Positions 1-11,324 of a stretch of DNA of 64,000 nt are shown piece after piece (position 1 is the first letter of the stretch; every line of letters begins with the position of its first letter). This stretch comes from Dichetophora obliterata (lineage: Eukaryota > Arthropoda > Insecta > Diptera > Sciomyzidae). Made by a program: the position numbers and the translations under genes. Under the pieces are notes generated by a model, which did no database searches, was not told where the DNA came from, and was given only the letters and a program-made list of their open reading frames with translations. Location of the stretch: assembly GCA_963920525.1 (NCBI GenBank), contig OY986438.1:98629349-98693348 (forward strand). The letters run 5' to 3'.

Positions 1-88
1 CCTAAGTTTACTCATTATAGCTTGGACACATTGACGACGATTGCACCAGTGCGTCAAATGTCAAATTCTTTTTACATGCTTTTCTTAT

Positions 89-223
89 GTGCTGGTCTAC
101 ACTGGCCTCACTCAGCCGACTCACCGAGTGTCATACTCTTGCCTCACTCCATTCAACTTTCCATTCATCTCTTCTGTAGACGTCAAAGTGAGTCGATTGA
201 GTGAGGCCAGTGTAGACCAGCAC
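89..223. repeat. Short foldback element / MITE, 135 bp
   Basis: The first 36 bases (starting GTGCTGGTCTACACTGGCCT) are repeated as a near-perfect reverse complement at 188-223. The trinucleotide TAT stands directly outside both ends (TAT|GTGC and GCAC|TAT), consistent with a 3-bp target duplication. The small reading frames that cross it are artefacts of the palindrome. The superfamily is not determined. Confidence 0.75.
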
Positions 224-840
224 TATGGAGGTGAATGTGGTGAAACATTTTTTTTTTTATTTAGTTGCTAAATCTTAACAGGCTTTATAGCAATTTAAAA
301 CTATAAAAAAATAAATTAATAGCAATTCAGTTACATATTAAACGGTTTCACAAAGAAATAAAAATTAATAACATAATAAATAAAAATACATATTAATATA
401 AAAATTATGTTATCCAACAGCAGAGGAACGTTGCGGTTTCAAGACAAACAAGGTCTAGTTAGCAAAACTTGACAAATCGCGTTATCAAAACAAACAAGGT
501 TAAGCTAGCAACACTTGATGTATCAGTCTAGAAAGGTGAAATAGAGACAAATGAGGTCTCATACCCAATTAAACACCGCTCCAATAAGCTTTTATATAAT
601 ATATAACGTTCTGCCTTCCCAAAGCCGTTGGAATCCTAGCTTAAGACAGCAGGAGCGGTGTTGCAGTTGATTATTCTCCACGCTGGTTAATTTTAAAAAT
701 TCCCAAACCAGCCCAGTGCAAAACCAGCCCGATTTGCATAGCAAAATAACGTTCATCAGACTCCAGGTAAAAATTAAGTATGCTTGTTATAGCATGGTCA
801 AAATCAGTCACGATGCTGTAGATAATCAAGAATTTTATGT
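224..840. other. AT-rich spacer, no gene seen
   Basis: No coding sequence is recognised. An imperfect direct repeat of about 50 bases around 443-525 shares AAACAAACAAGGT and GCTAG/CTTG motifs. A short inverted pair (AACACCGCTCC at about 574, GGAGCGGTGTT at about 652) may mark a tiny MITE. Confidence 0.4.
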
Positions 841-841
841 T

Positions 842-2367
842 TAATTAGGTATAAGGATTCATTTAAAGAAGAAAAAATTAAAGTCCACACAAACACTTCT
901 CAGTGGTTCATTTTGAAAGTAATTTGATCTACAAAAATTGATGTGAAATAGCTCAAAAGATCTTCTAGGTCGAAGAGGGACATTACAGTAAATTTTACTT
1001 AAAAAATATGGACTATTAACATAGCCATGTAAAAGTTTTATAACCCAACTAAGATTTAGCATATTTCTCCAATTCTTTAAAGAGGGTAGGTTTATTAGTT
1101 TTAGTCGATATTCATAAGAAGGTAATTGAAAGTTTGTGTCACGATATAGATGTCGCAAACAGAACAAAAGAAATTGTTTTTGAACAGATTCAATTTCGTC
1201 AATATAACACCCATATCAGGGGCACCAAACAATTGATGATTATTCTAAAATGGGTATTACTAGTGACGTAAATAAGGTTTTAGTTATCAAAGGATCATTA
1301 AACTTCTTAGAATTTGCTTTATTAATTATTCTGTTTATATGAATATGGAAGCGAAGTTTAGGGTCCATAGTCATTCAAAGATCATCTAAAACATCCAAAA
1401 CTTCGAGTATATAGTCCCCAACCTTATAGTTACTTCTAAATGACTGTTTACGAAAGAAAGTCATGTTCTTCCATTTCTTTAAGTTGAGCTTCATGCAATT
1501 AAGTTCGCACCAACTACACAGATGATCTATGTCAGTTTGCAGTTATAAAGCGTCTTGCTCATTTTTATATGAGAGAAAAAGTTTGACATCATCAGCATAT
1601 AATAAAATATCGCAATGCTTTATAACAGATGGTAAATCGTTTATATAAAGTAAAAACAATAGAGGCCCAAAATGGCTTCCTTGAGGCACACCAGAAACGA
1701 CAGGAAACTCGAGTGACTTTACGAGCTTAAATATAATACTTTGTGTTCTGTTGGATAAGTATGATTCAATCCATCTCACCAGGTGAGTTGGAAATCCAAG
1801 AAGACACAGCTTTAAAGTTAAAAGATTACGATTAACAACATAAAAAGCTTTACTTAAGTCTGTGTAAATGCCATACGTTTGTAATCCTTTTCCGAAATTT
1901 TCAATAGTTTTTGATGAAAATTCAAGGAGGCTAGTTATAGTAGATTTCCCAGAAAGAAATCCATGTTGAAATGGAGATATTATAGAATTAACACTATGTG
2001 ATAATTGTGACGTAACGATTGCCTCAAAAAGTTTAGTTAGGGCACTTAGTTTAGCAATTCCACGATAGTTATCAATTAAAGACCTGTTACCGGACTTATG
2101 CAGCGGTATTATGCATGAAGATTTCCAAGCTGTTGGAAAATAAGATTGAATTGAGGCAGTGAAAATCAAAGTGATTGTAATAACAAGATCCTCACAACAA
2201 TATTTCAATATACAAGAAGGTATGTTATCGGGATCATTTTTATGAGATGTATTTAGGCTTCTTAAGTAAGTTGAGACTATGTCAGCATCAATTATAAGGG
2301 TAAAAATATCCCCAGATTGCACATTCAAAGGGTAGCGCAAACTATTGTATGAGGCGGATGAATACAT
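842..2367 (-). pseudogene. Non-LTR retrotransposon remnant: reverse transcriptase and C-terminal part
   Basis: Read on the minus strand from 2367, this gives a jockey/CR1-type LINE reverse transcriptase: SGNRSLIDNYRGI, QHGFLSGKST, the palm A motif YTDLSKAF, the B motif SGVPQGSHFGPLLF and the catalytic YADDVKL box. The large frame (2367-1543) stops soon after YADD. Related sequence continues through stops to a C-terminal frame (1167-859) with YEYRLKLINLPSLKN and the typical NEPLRSVCVDFN end. The 5' part (endonuclease) is missing. It is a dead, 5'-truncated copy lying just upstream of the Jarid2 promoter region, in reverse orientation to the gene. The clade within the jockey superfamily is not settled. 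Confidence 0.9.
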
Positions 2368-2389
2368 ACTTTTAAAAAGTCAGCAAAAA

Positions 2390-3283
2390 GGTTGCAACAG
2401 TGATATCATTATCTGACTCAAATGTTGCAACTACAATGCGTGATTGCAACAAAGTCGCTGTCGTCGGTTTAGAGTTCTAATTTGACGTGCGAAAACAGTG
2501 CAAATTTAAGTATGCAAATTTAAGTATGTGTGATTGAAACAATCGTCTGATATTTCCAGATTGTTGACTCTTCCTTCATGTCGTTTCGCAATGTTGCAGT
2601 ATTCTCAATGTGTCAAAAAATTTTAACAGAAGATTACGATACAGTTTAACAGGTCAGAAGCAGAAGTTTCTTCGAGAAGATTACGGGAAAAAGGCAGAAT
2701 TTTCAAAGAGGACAGGATAATACGGAATTTTTTTGAGAAAATAAAACTTCATAATATTAACTAAAAAACTACCATCCACATTGTAGAATACACCATTAAA
2801 CAGACAATTGGAATATCATAGTGTGGCAGCATTTAATAAATGACCGCCATGATGCTAAGCACACAGTTTGAAAGGCACTGTGCAGAACGTATAGTGATAG
2901 CGACGGAGAGAAATATATTTTTGTGATGTGTCGTGTTAAATCTTTTTATTAAAATCTCTGTTCTAAAAATTGCACAAATAAAAAGAAAAAATAAGTATAA
3001 ATGATCTTACAACATTAAATTTTCAAATTATTAAATACTTTGCAGTGAAATATTGAATATAATGGGTAAAAATGTGAAAGAAAATTTGTGCAGTAGGTAA
3101 TCGAAAGATTTTTCTCATTTTGCAAATGAAAAATTTCCAAGCAGTGGTGTTGTGCGTAATTGGAGTACTTTTTATAATTACCGAGCTCGCCCTTAATCCC
3201 ATGGACAGCAGAAAATCATAAAAACAATCATATATAAAAGAAAAAAAAATTAAGCGAACAATTGTTAAAAATATATCGAAAAA
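2390..3283 (+). promoter_or_regulatory. Presumed Jarid2 promoter and 5' UTR region
   Basis: This stretch lies between the LINE remnant and the Jarid2 ATG and shows no coding sequence. A TATA-like TATATAAAAG lies at 3231-3240, only 44 bases before the ATG, so it may or may not be the core promoter. A possible upstream start codon at 3201 opens a 6-residue ORF (MDSRKS, stop at 3219-3221) that would be present if transcription begins further upstream. Assignment is by position only. Confidence 0.4.
3201..3221 (+). CDS. Possible upstream ORF of Jarid2 (MDSRKS)
   Basis: ATG at 3201 followed by five sense codons and TAA, ending 62 bases before the Jarid2 start. It matters only if the transcript starts upstream of 3201; it would then be able to limit initiation at the main ATG. 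Short and unsupported by anything beyond position. Confidence 0.25.
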   Translation: MDSRKS

Positions 3284-3375
3284 ATGGTGGTCTCCAAAGA
3301 CTCCAAGCGAAAGCGAAAGGAGTCGCCGCCACCTCAACCGCCAATGATTGAATCGTCGCCAGAAATGCCAAAAAG
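3284..3375 (+). CDS. Jarid2: Jarid2 coding exon 1 (residues 1-31)
   Basis: This is the first coding exon of a fly Jarid2 homologue. The ATG sits in a favourable context (AAAATGG), and the 31 residues are basic and proline-rich (MVVSKDSKRKRKE at the start, ending EMPK plus a split Arg codon). The exon ends AG before GTGAGC, a good donor. The split codon AG|G is completed by the first base of the exon at 58540, giving PKR followed by TKVQAQRKF, which matches the RKRPRLQAQRKFAQ context of vertebrate JARID2. The KRKRK run could serve as a nuclear localisation signal. I do not see the ubiquitin-interacting motif found near the N-terminus of mammalian JARID2, so this may be one of several first exons, or the motif may be absent here. 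Identification rests on the join with exon 2; alone the exon is too short to name. Confidence 0.8.
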
Positions 3376-3840
3376 GTGAGCACACAAAATAATTTAATAC
3401 ATACTATGATATAATTATATTTAATCGATGTTATTCAATTTGAGTTTTTATGAGAAATCCTTTAATCTTGGCCATATCGAACAGGTGTGGGTAGGGGACT
3501 ATGAAAAAGTCCTGATATGAAAAAGTAAGTTAGATACGTAAAGATATGTATATAAATATGATATGAATAAATTAATGTATTTGCATATGTGTACGTTTGT
3601 ATGTGGATGATAGCGTTGGATTTAATTTCTTACATTTTGCAATTTTTGGAAATAAAGAATATGCACATACTGTCTTTATCGCTGTAATATTTTGTACAAT
3701 TGTTTAATAAATTTTTTACAATTCTTAATCTTTATACCTATGAGCAACCGCTGTAAGTCTTGTTTAAATATTCATCAATACATGATTACTTGAAATATCC
3801 AATAACTTGAACAAACAAAACTTTGCTATTACGTATTTTA

Positions 3841-5433
3841 CACTGAGGAATATTCGTTTAGACGCAATATAAATTTTTTTAAAAACTTATAATAAAATAC
3901 ACCTAAAATATATTTTAAACAAATTTTTTTATTTATGTTAAAGAAAAATATTTATTTTGCAAAATAATGACAAAAAACTTCTTGTTAGCATTATGTTATA
4001 TTCTTTTTTAATTAACTTAAAACATAACGCTTGAAACAATTGGCGTATTCGTTTAGACGCACTTTAGTTAAATCTTACATTATAAAAATTAAGCAATGAG
4101 TATGCCCACCATTTTTTTGGATCACTTCATATATCCTATTAGGCATTGAATCGATAAGGTTTTTTGGAATGGTTCCTTGAATTGAAGTCTAAACGTCTGT
4201 CATTTTAAATTTCAATTCTGTAACAGTAGAAAATGCGGTTCCTTTCGCTTTTTCGGTGTAAACTTCCCGTGCTATAATACCCCACAGATTTTCTATAGGG
4301 TTTAGATCGGGGCTACATGCAGGCCATTCTAAAATTTTAATTTCTCGCTACTCAAACCAAGCAATTGATGTCTTAGAGACATGAATACACGCATTGTCCT
4401 GTTGAAAAATGACACTGTCGTCCATTTGATCCTCTATAAATTGAATAAGGACATCGTCTTACATGTCAATGTACATTTCCGAGTTCATTCGGGGAGTAAC
4501 AAAACACAAAGCTGACTTTCCTTCATTGAAAAAGGCGGCCTAGACCATCAGAATTTCGCCTCCAAAAGGAGAAGATTTCTTTTAGATTTGGGGATACTTG
4601 CATTAGGAATATCGTGCCAATAGCAACTGTAACAGTCAGGGCCATCCAAATTAAATTTTTTCGTCCAGTGCATATGCTTCTTAGCAAAATTTAAGCGTGC
4701 TTTTTTATGGTGATCTTTAAGCATTGGTTTGCGCGCTGGTTTCTTCCAATCAACATTTGGTGTTGTGCGTAGAACATGGGCAATATGTTTTTTGTTACTG
4801 GTAAACATAATTTAGAATATATTTGTTCTGAAATTAATTTATTTTTAGTAGACTCCTCTCGAATTAAATTTTCTGACAATTTGTCAGCTTTTGATAACCT
4901 TTGCTCCATTTTTTAAGTAATTTCTTACAACTTTATTAGAATGCGAAATTTTTCGGCTAATTTCCCGATTGGAATACGATTTTTGATGCGGAACAATTTA
5001 ATGCAGAAATTAAATTGGAACAATTTTTTCTTGTTCGGTTAAAAGTTCCACGGGACATTTTTTTAATGTTTACCTAAAATAATGAATGCTAATTACTTCT
5101 CAGGATTTTCTTTAAAAAAAAAAAGAGAAGCTAACTTACTTATTTTATAGTTATGAAAAGAAAATATTTTATTTTGTTGTGATTTCCTCTCAAGAATTAA
5201 ATTTCTTCCACTGCGTCTATACGAATATGCTGCTACTACGAAGTGCGTTCACTGTCGTACTAAATTTTTACAATAACAAAGCAAAAAAGGCAAAGAACCG
5301 TTACGTATTTCAAAAATAGACATTGCGGCTTATTACTTTATTCCCACGGTTGCAAAAAGCTACACCTTTTATTTGCACAAATTGAATAATTAGTGGAATA
5401 AAAGAAGTGCGGCTAAACGAATATGCCTCTGTG
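3841..5433 (-). mobile_element. Tc1-like DNA transposon with IR/DR ends, 1593 bp
   Basis: The terminal repeats are CACTGAGGAATATTCGTTTA on the left and its near-complement on the right (ends CTCTGTG), flanked by TA at 3839-3840 and 5434-5435. A second copy of the core (TATTCGTTTAGACGCA) lies inside each end near 4047 and, inverted, near 5211, giving the inverted-repeat/direct-repeat layout seen in many Tc1-like elements. The interior holds a broken transposase on the minus strand. Confidence 0.9.
4085..5060 (-). pseudogene. Broken Tc1-like transposase
   Basis: Minus-strand fragments spread over several frames encode a Tc1/mariner DDE transposase. An N-terminal helix-turn-helix-like part is followed by KKPARKPMLKDHHKKARLNFAKKH (4760-4680), the catalytic-region remnant QQDNACIHVSK (about 4400) and [12 protein letters not shown] (about 4300), which carries the third acidic residue. 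Several stops and shifts break the frame, so the copy cannot encode its own transposase. The element could at most be moved by an enzyme supplied from elsewhere. Confidence 0.85.
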
Positions 5434-5537
5434 TATATATTAGAAGAGTACTTTTCGCAACTCTGAATTAAATAAAAATTTAAGATATATCATCATAAGC
5501 TTTTTACTAAACAAAACAAAGGTGGAATGCATAAAAA

Positions 5538-5625
5538 GTGAGCAATTGCTCCGACTCGATTTTCAAGCAAAACATTTATAAACTCTTGATTTTGCTTTAA
5601 AAATCGAGTCGGAGCAAATGCTCAC
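5538..5625. repeat. Small hairpin repeat, 88 bp
   Basis: GTGAGCAATTGCTCCGACTC at the left end recurs in reverse complement at the right end (GAGTCGGAGCAAATGCTCAC), with a loop of about 35 bases. It would form a strong hairpin and is probably a tiny foldback element. Confidence 0.7.
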
Positions 5626-5817
5626 TTCCAGCCATAGCTTTTAGTTTAAGTAATTTTTTAATTTAAAAACTTTTTAATTATAAATTGAATCAATAAAAAA
5701 GATTTAATTTTAGGTGGCATTGCACGTTAAAAAAAAGGACAATGCAATCAATTTACTGTAAAAAGGTTATAGAAAACATTTATTGTAAAAAGACTATAAT
5801 ACATAGACACTTAAAAT

Positions 5818-6628
5818 AATTAAAAAACGGTATAATTGCAGTGTACGGCCCACGAGTAAATAATTTTTTCTTATTTTTATTAAACGTATTTGGGCCTACT
5901 TTTTTCACACGTCAATTTTTCTTGCGAGCAATTCGAAAATACAAAGGAAAAAAGATTACAGCATCAAAGAAAGAACAGCACAGAAGAAAAACTTGCCAGT
6001 ACAGACTTGCCTGTACCGCAGACTTACTGTCAAGAAAACTTTCCGTGTGGAAAAGAGGTATTAGGAGATATAATTCGCGAAAGTTTCAAAATTCAGTGCA
6101 AAATATGAAGGGTGTGGAATAAAACCCAAAATAAAGAATGCAAAATCGCACGAAATAAAAAAAAATTATATGGAATTCTATTAAATAAAAATAGGATTTT
6201 ATCCAGAAGTAATGTAGACAGTGAAGCCGGTGTTTGATTTAAGTGCCGAATAAACGACACAAATTATTTGCGCAAAACGGAGGGGAAAGTTTGTGTAAAT
6301 ATCAAAATAATTTTGATTTTTACGCAAACAGTTGCACGAACCGGCCACAGACGGCACAACTGAATTGCACAAACTCGGATTTTAGCAAATAATTTGTGTC
6401 GTTTATTCGGCCCCTTACTGAGGGTTGTAATCCTTAAGTCCCATTTTATACTCGTCAAGAATTATTGGTCATTCCCTTTTGAATTTTCTACAAAGTTAAT
6501 ACTTGACTGTCAAAAAGAGAAAATTAAATAAACTAAAGGCCCAAATACGTTCAATAAAACTAAACTAAGATAAAATTAAAAAAATATTTACGCGTGGGCC
6601 GTAAACTGCAATTATTAAAAAAACCATA
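5818..6628. mobile_element. Long-arm MITE interrupted by a smaller MITE
   Basis: Arms of roughly 75-90 bases around 5820-5900 and 6536-6625 are inverted copies (AATTGCAGTGTACGGCCCAC on the left). The outer repeat carries the 173-bp insertion at 6242-6414. There is no coding capacity; the reading frames inside are incidental. Confidence 0.75.
6242..6414. mobile_element. Harbinger-like MITE, 173 bp, TTA target duplication
   Basis: Terminal inverted repeats of about 35 bases (core GCCGAATAAACGACACAAAT) are flanked by TTA at 6239-6241 and 6415-6417. The 3-bp T-W-A duplication points to the PIF/Harbinger superfamily. A second copy of the host repeat at about 7800-7865 lacks this insertion and has a single TTA at the same place. 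Confidence 0.85.
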
Positions 6629-7523
6629 TTCCAAAATATTTTCTTTTTTAAATACACCTCCTTGGTTTCGCCGAGAAAAGATTTCGTTTCCATCCGGGGT
6701 CATCTATTTTGGTCTCAATTTATCGAAAACAAAAATCAATGTGCATATTTGTTAGGGTATTTATCGCTTCAGCCTAAACTAGAATTATTAAGTTTGAACC
6801 AATTATAAAAATTTAGAGCGATTTTGTAAAAACCTCTGTAATTTCTAACCCTTTCAATCCCTGTAGCAGGAGCAAATTGTAACCAAATTTAGTGTAGGAT
6901 GTAGCGACAAGTACCCTTATGAACTTGCACTTTGTAATTTTCCGAAAATTAGAAACAAAATATCTTGACCCCGGCTGAAATCGACTAGTTTTTTTTGACA
7001 CCACCTAGCGCGAAGTAGATGGCTTAAGAAACAACTTTTTTTAATATTTTTTGTATCATACATATTGTTATAAAAGTGTGTTATTTACTTTTAAGTCCCT
7101 TTGTATTGGAATCCTTTTCACAGCAAATTTTTTAAATTAAGTATTTTTTTTACAATGTGCAATGTCACCTTTAATTTATTTTTCTTTTCAACCCTATTCT
7201 AAAGATGAAATGTAACTTTGAATTAGTTTTTATCCGTTTTATTGTATACATTGATAACTTGAACATAAAATAAATAAATAAATAAACTGGCCATTTCAGC
7301 CCTTGGAAGGAATTTGACCTAGCTTCTATTGATCAATTGTGTTGTGCGTGTTATTAAATGTTTGATCACAAATGACCCAGAACTGGACCTACCTGTTTTA
7401 TGCCGACTCCGAACGGCTTATGTTTTTAAGAAGCTTTTACATGGCAATTTTTATTCTGAGGTTTGCCATTGTCTGCAGAGAGGTGACGACCGAACAGAAA
7501 AATTAATTAAATTGAAAAAACTT
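6629..7523. other. Intron spacer, no gene seen
   Basis: AT-rich sequence without recognisable domains. An AAAT microsatellite lies near 7267-7285. The short reading frames show no family resemblance. Confidence 0.4.
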
Positions 7524-7609
7524 TCTGTCTGAGCTGGAATTGAACCCGGGCTACGGCGGTTCTTTAGCTTAGGGGCCACGCACTCTACCCACTAGGTTAC
7601 GGTCGCCAG
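7524..7609 (-). repeat. tRNA-like sequence (SINE head or tRNA pseudogene)
   Basis: On the minus strand this shows an A-box-like block (TAACCTAGTGGGTAGAGTGC) and a B-box-like block (GGGTTCAATTCC) at tRNA spacing, followed by CAGCTCAGACAG. The same 3' end and A box recur at 44396-44470, so it is a dispersed pol III-type repeat and not a single functional tRNA gene. Confidence 0.6.
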
Positions 7610-7669
7610 AGAGACATTGTGCAGAAGCTGAAAAAATCACGCTGGATTTAGTTCTAAGACCAGACACAA

Positions 7670-8545
7670 GATTTTGGGCGTTATTTCATTGAAATTGGGC
7701 TTTATTTCATTTTTCTATTAAGGGCGTTACTTCATTATCATTCAGATATAACTCTTTTTATGTGAACTATTTGTCATCAAAATGTTAGATAAATTTCAAA
7801 TTCAATTCAGAAGTGCTGTAGACAGCGAAGCCTGTGTTGGACTTACTGAGGGTTGTAATTCCTAAACAGCGGCCGAAGGCCGCCTATTAAAAAGAGAATT
7901 ATATCCAGAAGTACTGTAAAACTTATTTATGATATAACGATTTGCCCTTATACGAAATGTGGTTTTGAAATTCCGTAGAAGAAAAAACCATTTTATCGGC
8001 CAAATATCATTTTATGTGGTAGGGCAATAATTCATATTAAAAAGATCCTGAATTTGGGCGCTTGTTTAATTTTTCGTTTTGTGTGCATTTTTCCAGAGGT
8101 CTAGAGCCTTCCCTGGTCGCTTTATGGTCGCGGTCAGAAAAACCACAAGTGTTTTTTTAATATTTTGAAAATTAGGACTTAATTTTTCATTTCCGTTTAG
8201 GTTTTATTTCATAATGAACATACTCCTAAATGTCAGGTTTTATTACATCTTTTCTTTAGGTCTTATTTCATCAGGAATTAGGAGTTATTTCACCTTTCAA
8301 CGTTAGGACTTATTTCATTTACTGTTAGGAGTTATTTCGCGGAGCCGATAAAATTTTCCCAATTTTTTCCAAAAAGATCTTGGGTTTTATTTTATTTTCG
8401 GCTTGGGCGTTATTTAATTTTTTTGGGTTTTATTTCATTTTTTATTTTGGGCGTTATTTCATTTTTTTATGCCCAAAATGTTTTGGGCTTTATTTCATTT
8501 TTTATTTTTTGCGTTATTTCATTGGGCGTTATTTCCCTGAACCAA
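7670..8545. repeat. Degenerate tandem array with unit near GGGCGTTATTTCATTTTT
   Basis: The motif TTATTTCATTTTT with a leading GGGC or TAGGA recurs many times, most densely at 8160-8340 and 8380-8530, and scattered at 7675-7735 and 8050-8075. It produces hydrophobic open frames (for example at 8380-8600) that are low-complexity artefacts. Part of the stretch (7795-7915) is a second copy of the repeat found around 6205-6460. Confidence 0.6.
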
Positions 8546-8737
8546 ATTTTAAGACCATTACTATCGGACATTTCATCAGACCAATTAACGAGGCATGATT
8601 TTTAATTTAGCATAAAAAGTAATGGTGTACTGAAAGAATCATGACAATTTCTCAATTCTTTTCTAAGTTATACTCTCAAATACTCTTTTATACACTGCCA
8701 CAGCAACAACAGCGGAACCTACCGAGCCAAACTTTAC

Positions 8738-8740
<3 letters not shown>

Positions 8741-8771
<31 letters not shown>
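8741..8771. repeat. CA dinucleotide microsatellite
   Basis: About 15 uninterrupted CA units, a simple sequence repeat. Confidence 0.95.
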
Positions 8772-8772
<1 letters not shown>

Positions 8773-8924
8773 AAATTTCATCAAATCAAAAATGTACAGA
8801 AGAATTTACAGAAGCCATATACGAAATATCATGCTTATCAAAAAACATTTTATACTTTCACCATTTTTAGAATAGTTGCCGAACGTAACTATATAAAATA
8901 AATTACCAAATTTTAGTCTTATAC

Positions 8925-9400
8925 AACCAAAACCGCCCAAAATATAGCATTTTTTGTTGATTTGTAGACAGTAAAAGAGGGTGTGGTTAAATATTTTTCC
9001 CTTAAATCATCTAGAACTCAAAACAAATCGAACGCCAAAATTTGAGTTTAATTTAGTTTATACCTATCGAACTTTGCTTCACTTCATGCTTATCCCCCGA
9101 AAAAGGGGAGTAAACATAGTGCGACCACGCCCATTTTTAGTAAAGTTGCTGAAAGTAACCATACGAACAATTTAACCAATTTTTAATCTTAAACAACCAA
9201 AACCGTCTGAAATATAGCATTTTAATTGATTTGTGGGCGGTAAAAGTGGACGTGGAAAGTTTCCTACAATAAAATAAAAAATAAATTACCAAGTTTTAGT
9301 CTTATACGACTTAAAACTATCTCAAATATATAGTTCTTATTGATTTGTGGGCGGTGAAAGCGGGTGTGGCAAAATTTTGTCTTTTACAAACCTTGTCCTT
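8925..9400 (-). repeat. Tandem repeat family, unit ~114-130 bp (reverse copy)
   Basis: GATTTGTGGGCGGTAAAAG and its variants recur near 8955, 9229 and 9343 together with TTAGTCTTATACAACCAAAACCG blocks. These are the reverse complement of the array at 38390-38945 (CTTTTACCGCCCACAAATC). The family also occurs as single diverged units near 31875 and 33245, so it is widespread in this intron. Confidence 0.75.
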
Positions 9401-9599
9401 ATAATTACATACACAACAAAAGATACCGAAGCAAATCGGACGCTTCGTTCTTGAGTTATGGATTTCAAACACATTTCACGACTTTGTTTTATATATATAT
9501 GGATTTATTTATAATTTTGGTATAGATGATAATAAAGCATACGTGTATCAGCGTTTTAAAAGTTTACGTCTGATTAATTTTAAATATTGGTTTTCAATC

Positions 9600-10125
9600 A
9601 ACTTTAAAAATGAGCTATTCAGCCCAATCAACTGTAAAAATGAAGAAAAGTATGAACAAATTTTTAAAATATATTTGTGCTACAGCAATATTTAGGGATA
9701 TTTTTCTTTCGAATTTTAATAAAAAGTATTTTAAATTAAAGTTTTTTCAAAGTTTGCTAAGAAACCATGCCAGCTGCCACGCATTTCTTAATCGGTTCCT
9801 TTTAACGGGGTTGTGTTGCTAGAGTTTCAATAAACTCCATGTTGCTCTCTTTTCTTTTTATGCTCAGATGAGCCTCGAGCAAGACAAAAATTGATATTCA
9901 TATAAATGCAGAGCGGCGCTCCAAAATGGAACAATACAAAAGTTTCCATTTTACAGCGTTTCAAAGAAATTTTTGAAGCGAAGCTTTTTATGCCTCGTTT
10001 TGTGATTTGCTTTAGTGAATTCTCAAAAACGACACTTTTTCCATACACCTTTTTCTTAGAATTGTTGTTGTTTTTTACTTGCGTAAAAACACTCTATTAA
10101 AACAAGAGGATATAAAATTAAAAAT
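9600..10125. repeat. Dispersed repeat R1, copy A
   Basis: This shares long stretches with 29180-29995, such as ATGCAGAGCGGCGCTC, CTCGTTTTGTGATTTGCT and TTTCCATACACCTTTTTCTTAG. No coding capacity or clear termini are visible. A LINE 3' end follows immediately. Confidence 0.7.
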
Positions 10126-10144
10126 ATTTTTAAGTGCCGAAAAG

Positions 10145-11160
10145 TTATTTATTATTATTATTATTTTATTCAACATATTAGTACAATAAGAACAAGTTCT
10201 TTTACTATACAAAGCAATAATCTTAAAAGTAAAGTATTACAAATGACATTGTTTTTAAATTTAAATTTGACATAAAGTTTGATATAAGTTTTTAAATGAA
10301 GAATAAATATTACTGTATAATTTAGCTTACATTATAATAAGTAAAATTAACAGGAAGTATAGAAGACATTTTAAAATAAAATATATGAAATAAAAGTAAA
10401 ATAGAAAAAAGGAACGAAGAGGAAAGAGCTGAAGTTTAAAAAGAGAGAAAGTTTAAATATATGAAGAAATTATGTAAAAAAATTAAAAATAGCTTGCCTA
10501 AAGTTCCCAATTCCTTTTATTGATTTTAAGTGATTAGGTAAGGTATTCCATAATCTAATGGCGTTAATGAAGAAGAGTCTAGTAGAGTTTAGAAATTTAA
10601 AATTCGGTACTATAAGCATTTTACTTCTAGTCGAATGGCAAAACTGTAGTTTATCAAAAAGGTACCGTGGAGTTTTCGAATGAATTAGCTTATAGAGAAA
10701 AATATGATCAAATGAAAGATGATCAAATTTTGGAATTTCGTAAACATTCCTAGTTGTGTGGTTGAATGCTACTTGTAGCTTATGTTCAGAGCTTGAATCT
10801 AATTTGCAATACACATGTTCCGAATAGGTAATTACAGGTAATATTAGTTGTATTACAAGCTTACGTCTGGTTTCTATGGGTGAAAAATCTCTAGAAATCC
10901 TTAGGTTTCTCAGAATGCTATATATTTTACGTATTACGATATTCACATGATCGGTGCATGTCATTGTTGAATTAATGTGAATACCAAGACTTACAACATT
11001 TGTGACCAGTTTAAGTTTTTTGCCCCCTATAAATAGATCTGGAAAATTCTCCGGAAAGATTTTTGAGGCTGAGATCGGTACAACATATGATTTATCCGCA
11101 TTTAGCTGCAGACATTAATGGCCCACTGGTGAATATGATTGAGATCTTCTTTCTACAACA
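10145..11160 (-). pseudogene. LINE, C-terminal part and 3' end (left piece of a split element)
   Basis: A minus-strand frame (10964-10470) encodes the region after the reverse transcriptase of a jockey-type LINE: MTCTDHVNIVIRKIYSILRN, then a C-terminal part with RLWNTLPNHLKSI. Upstream homology (LNADKSYVVPISASK) extends to about 11150 after a frameshift. The 3' end has an ATT-rich tail at 10146-10165. The matching reverse transcriptase core lies at 12110-12816 and the 5' part at 17749-18690. All are in the same orientation and in collinear order, so the three pieces are best read as one broken LINE. Confidence 0.8.
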
Positions 11161-11324
11161 CCATGCCGAAAAAAGAAGTTTCGAGATAAATGACTATAAA
11201 GAAAATGAATGTAGACGAAACACTGTGGCTCGATACCTACTAAAACCGCTGTAGAAGTGAAAATAACGTCAGAAAGACTATACTTTTGAAATATAAAAAA
11301 ATCCATTTCATAAAAATTCTAGGC

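Noticed and set aside
5841..6122. 93-residue plus-strand frame
   Set aside because: It lies across a MITE arm and has no recognisable motif.
7524..7609. A functional tRNA gene
   Set aside because: Related sequence recurs elsewhere with the same non-tRNA tail, and the match to tRNA consensus is partial; a SINE-like repeat or pseudogene is more likely.
8380..8605. Frames encoding Phe/Ile-rich membrane-like peptides
   Set aside because: They come from the tandem TTATTTCATTTTT array.
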